This document shows, one piece after another, positions 48,084 through 49,122 of a DNA stretch of 49,122 bases. This DNA comes from Cloacibacillus sp. (GTDB lineage Bacteria > Synergistota > Synergistia > Synergistales > Synergistaceae), in contig NZ_JAJBUX010000118.1 of assembly GCF_020860125.1 (NCBI RefSeq), forward strand, positions 62,554-111,675. The letters run 5' to 3'. The notes below the pieces were generated by a model that had not been told where the DNA came from, did no database searches, and was given only the letters and a program-made list of their open reading frames with translations. The translations under genes were made by a program, and so were the position numbers. Position 1 is the stretch's first letter; each line of letters begins with the position of its first letter.

Positions 48084-49122
48084 TTAACGTTTCTTTCTTC
48101 TCAGCCAGAGCGGCACCAGCGCGAGCATGGGAAGCGCGCCCAGACCTGCGGCGCAGCCGTGGCCGGAGCCGCCGGTCTTTTTCCGGGCGACGGTCACCGT
48201 GCATGCGGCGCTCTTTTCTCCGGCCTTCGCGGTGACGACCGTCGTGCCGACCGACAGCGCCGTTACCTTGCCACTCTCGTCCACCGCGGCTACCGCCGGG
48301 TCGGCGCTTGTCCAGACGACCGCTTTATCTGTCGCGTTGTCCGGCTTCACCGCTGCGGTGAGCGTTTTGCTCGCCCCGATGTCCAGCGTCAGCTCTGTGA
48401 AGTCGAGGCTGACTCCGGATACGGGAACTTTGCCGACGGCGGCGGTGAAACAGAGCGGGCCTGTAGCGCAGCTCCTGGTGAGCGGCTTGAGGTTGTTTTT
48501 GTCGCTGAAATCGGTGGCCCGCAGGTCGATGTCGAAGCTCACCGCCGTCACGCCCGGTTTTATGCCGGAGACGGTACAGGGCCAGCGGTCGGAGATACCG
48601 GCGATGTCCGGCGAGGCTATGAAGATATCGCCGCTGACAGAGAGGTAGCCCGCCATATCGTCCGCCCTGCCCGGATAGGAGGTCAGGGCGGGAGCGAAGC
48701 CGCCAACCTCTACGGAGAGCGTCCGCTTCGCGGGCAGGATGGTGGTGACGACCTTTTTCATCTCCGCCGCGTCGAGGGAAACGACGTCGGCGCTGACTGC
48801 GTCCGGCCCCTTGTCGCCGGAGCCGACGGCCTCAAGATCGCCGGCGGGCCAGCAGCTGTTGGATATGTTCCCCAAGTCATTGTATCCAGCAATGCCGCCT
48901 GCGTAGTTGTCGGAGCCGCCTGAGGCTGTGACCGTACCGCCGCTGTGGGCGTTGTTAGTTATCGTGCTGCCGCTGTTGTATCCCGCGATGCCACCTGCGT
49001 TGCTGTCGGAGCCGCCGGAGGCCGAGACGCCGCCTCTGTGGGCGTTGTTGGTTATCGTGCCGCCGTAGCTGTTGTATCTCCACATCACCGCCGCGAGGAG
49101 GCACATGCGGCGGTAGGAGGAG
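48084..49122 (-). CDS. surface protein with GLUG repeats, Big2 and Synergist-CTERM-like tail, 5' partial
   Basis: The reading is open from the right window edge, so the 5' end is outside; the ATG at 49106 is not a convincing start. About 345 residues are visible. Domain order: GLUG-type repeats (TITNNAH-GG, SASGGSDSNAGGIAGYN, twice), a beta-rich middle (about 95-230), a Big2 domain (about 232-308, VSGVSLDFTELTLDIGASKTL, VVWTSADPAVAAVDESGKVTA), then KKTGGSGHGCAAGLGALP plus a hydrophobic stretch and RRKKR. The end resembles that of the protein at 16573 and fits the Synergist-CTERM pattern. Likely cell-surface exposed and processed at the C-terminus. Confidence 0.87.
   Translation of the reverse strand, partial: SSYRRMCLLAAVMWRYNSYGGTITNNAHRGGVSASGGSDSNAGGIAGYNSGSTITNNAHSGGTVTASGGSDNYAGGIAGYNDLGNISNSCWPAGDLEAVGSGDKGPDAVSADVVSLDAAEMKKVVTTILPAKRTLSVEVGGFAPALTSYPGRADDMAGYLSVSGDIFIASPDIAGISDRWPCTVSGIKPGVTAVSFDIDLRATDFSDKNNLKPLTRSCATGPLCFTAAVGKVPVSGVSLDFTELTLDIGASKTLTAAVKPDNATDKAVVWTSADPAVAAVDESGKVTALSVGTTVVTAKAGEKSAACTVTVARKKTGGSGHGCAAGLGALPMLALVPLWLRRKKR

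Overview
The window looks like a chromosomal segment of a Synergistota bacterium (Cloacibacillus/Synergistes-like; inferred, not proven). Pointers: two secreted proteins end in a Gly-rich, Cys-containing, hydrophobic, basic tail that matches my recollection of the Synergist-CTERM sorting signal; a diderm-type AsmA/TamB-like protein is present; GC is high; and B12-dependent enzymes and amino-acid transport genes are prominent. There are no phage structural genes, rRNA operons or transposases.

Layout. 1-0.8 kb: the distal end of a CRISPR array with no cas genes in view. 0.9-12 kb: an Lrp/AsnC regulator, a Cys-rich small protein, a methionine/B12 cluster (metF, a free-standing methionine synthase activation protein, short metH), a HAD phosphatase, cobS, cobU and a 1.2-kb-residue AsmA/TamB-like protein. 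12-23.4 kb: an accessory stretch with a DNA glycosylase, a YkvI-type transporter, a macrodomain protein, an aldo/keto reductase behind a MerR-type promoter, small proteins, a frameshifted surface protein, a Nif11-like small protein, a 0.4-kb inverted-repeat element, YczE-like and EFR1 proteins, a MATE pump and an orphan PBECR3-like putative RNase. 23.4-27.6 kb: a structured RNA candidate, tRNA-Ala(GGC), and a zinc uptake operon zur-orf-znuA-znuC-znuB-orf. 27.9-34.6 kb: a phosphodiester glycosidase, RlmN with a long basic tail, an XRE regulator divergent from a second Nif11-like gene, a compact family A DNA polymerase and a PNPOx-like protein. 34.8-43.4 kb: B12-dependent ribonucleotide reductase behind NrdR and DnaA boxes, trkA-trkH potassium uptake, an NSS-family transporter interrupted by an in-frame TAG followed by a 33-residue membrane protein, and a metallophosphoesterase pair. 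43.5-47.7 kb: a tungstate uptake operon (tupA, tupB, a second tupA-like gene, tupC) with two related Moco/Tuco-like leader elements. 47.7-49.1 kb: a tiled array of inverted repeats, then the 3' part of a GLUG/Big2 surface protein.

How it works together. Cobalamin links several genes: cobU/cobS finish the cofactor, MetH and its activation partner use it for methionine, and NrdJ uses it for deoxyribonucleotides. Zinc and tungstate modules each carry their own apparent control (Zur; leader RNA).

The items most worth following up are the amber codon inside the NSS transporter, the C7 tract that puts a surface-protein gene out of frame, the two Nif11-like proteins sharing a Trp-Gly-Asn-Cys tail (one facing an XRE regulator across paired palindromes), the dispersed TIR-bounded repeats shared by two distant intergenic regions, the compact multi-branched RNA at 23.4 kb, and the NrdR/DnaA site cluster upstream of nrdJ.
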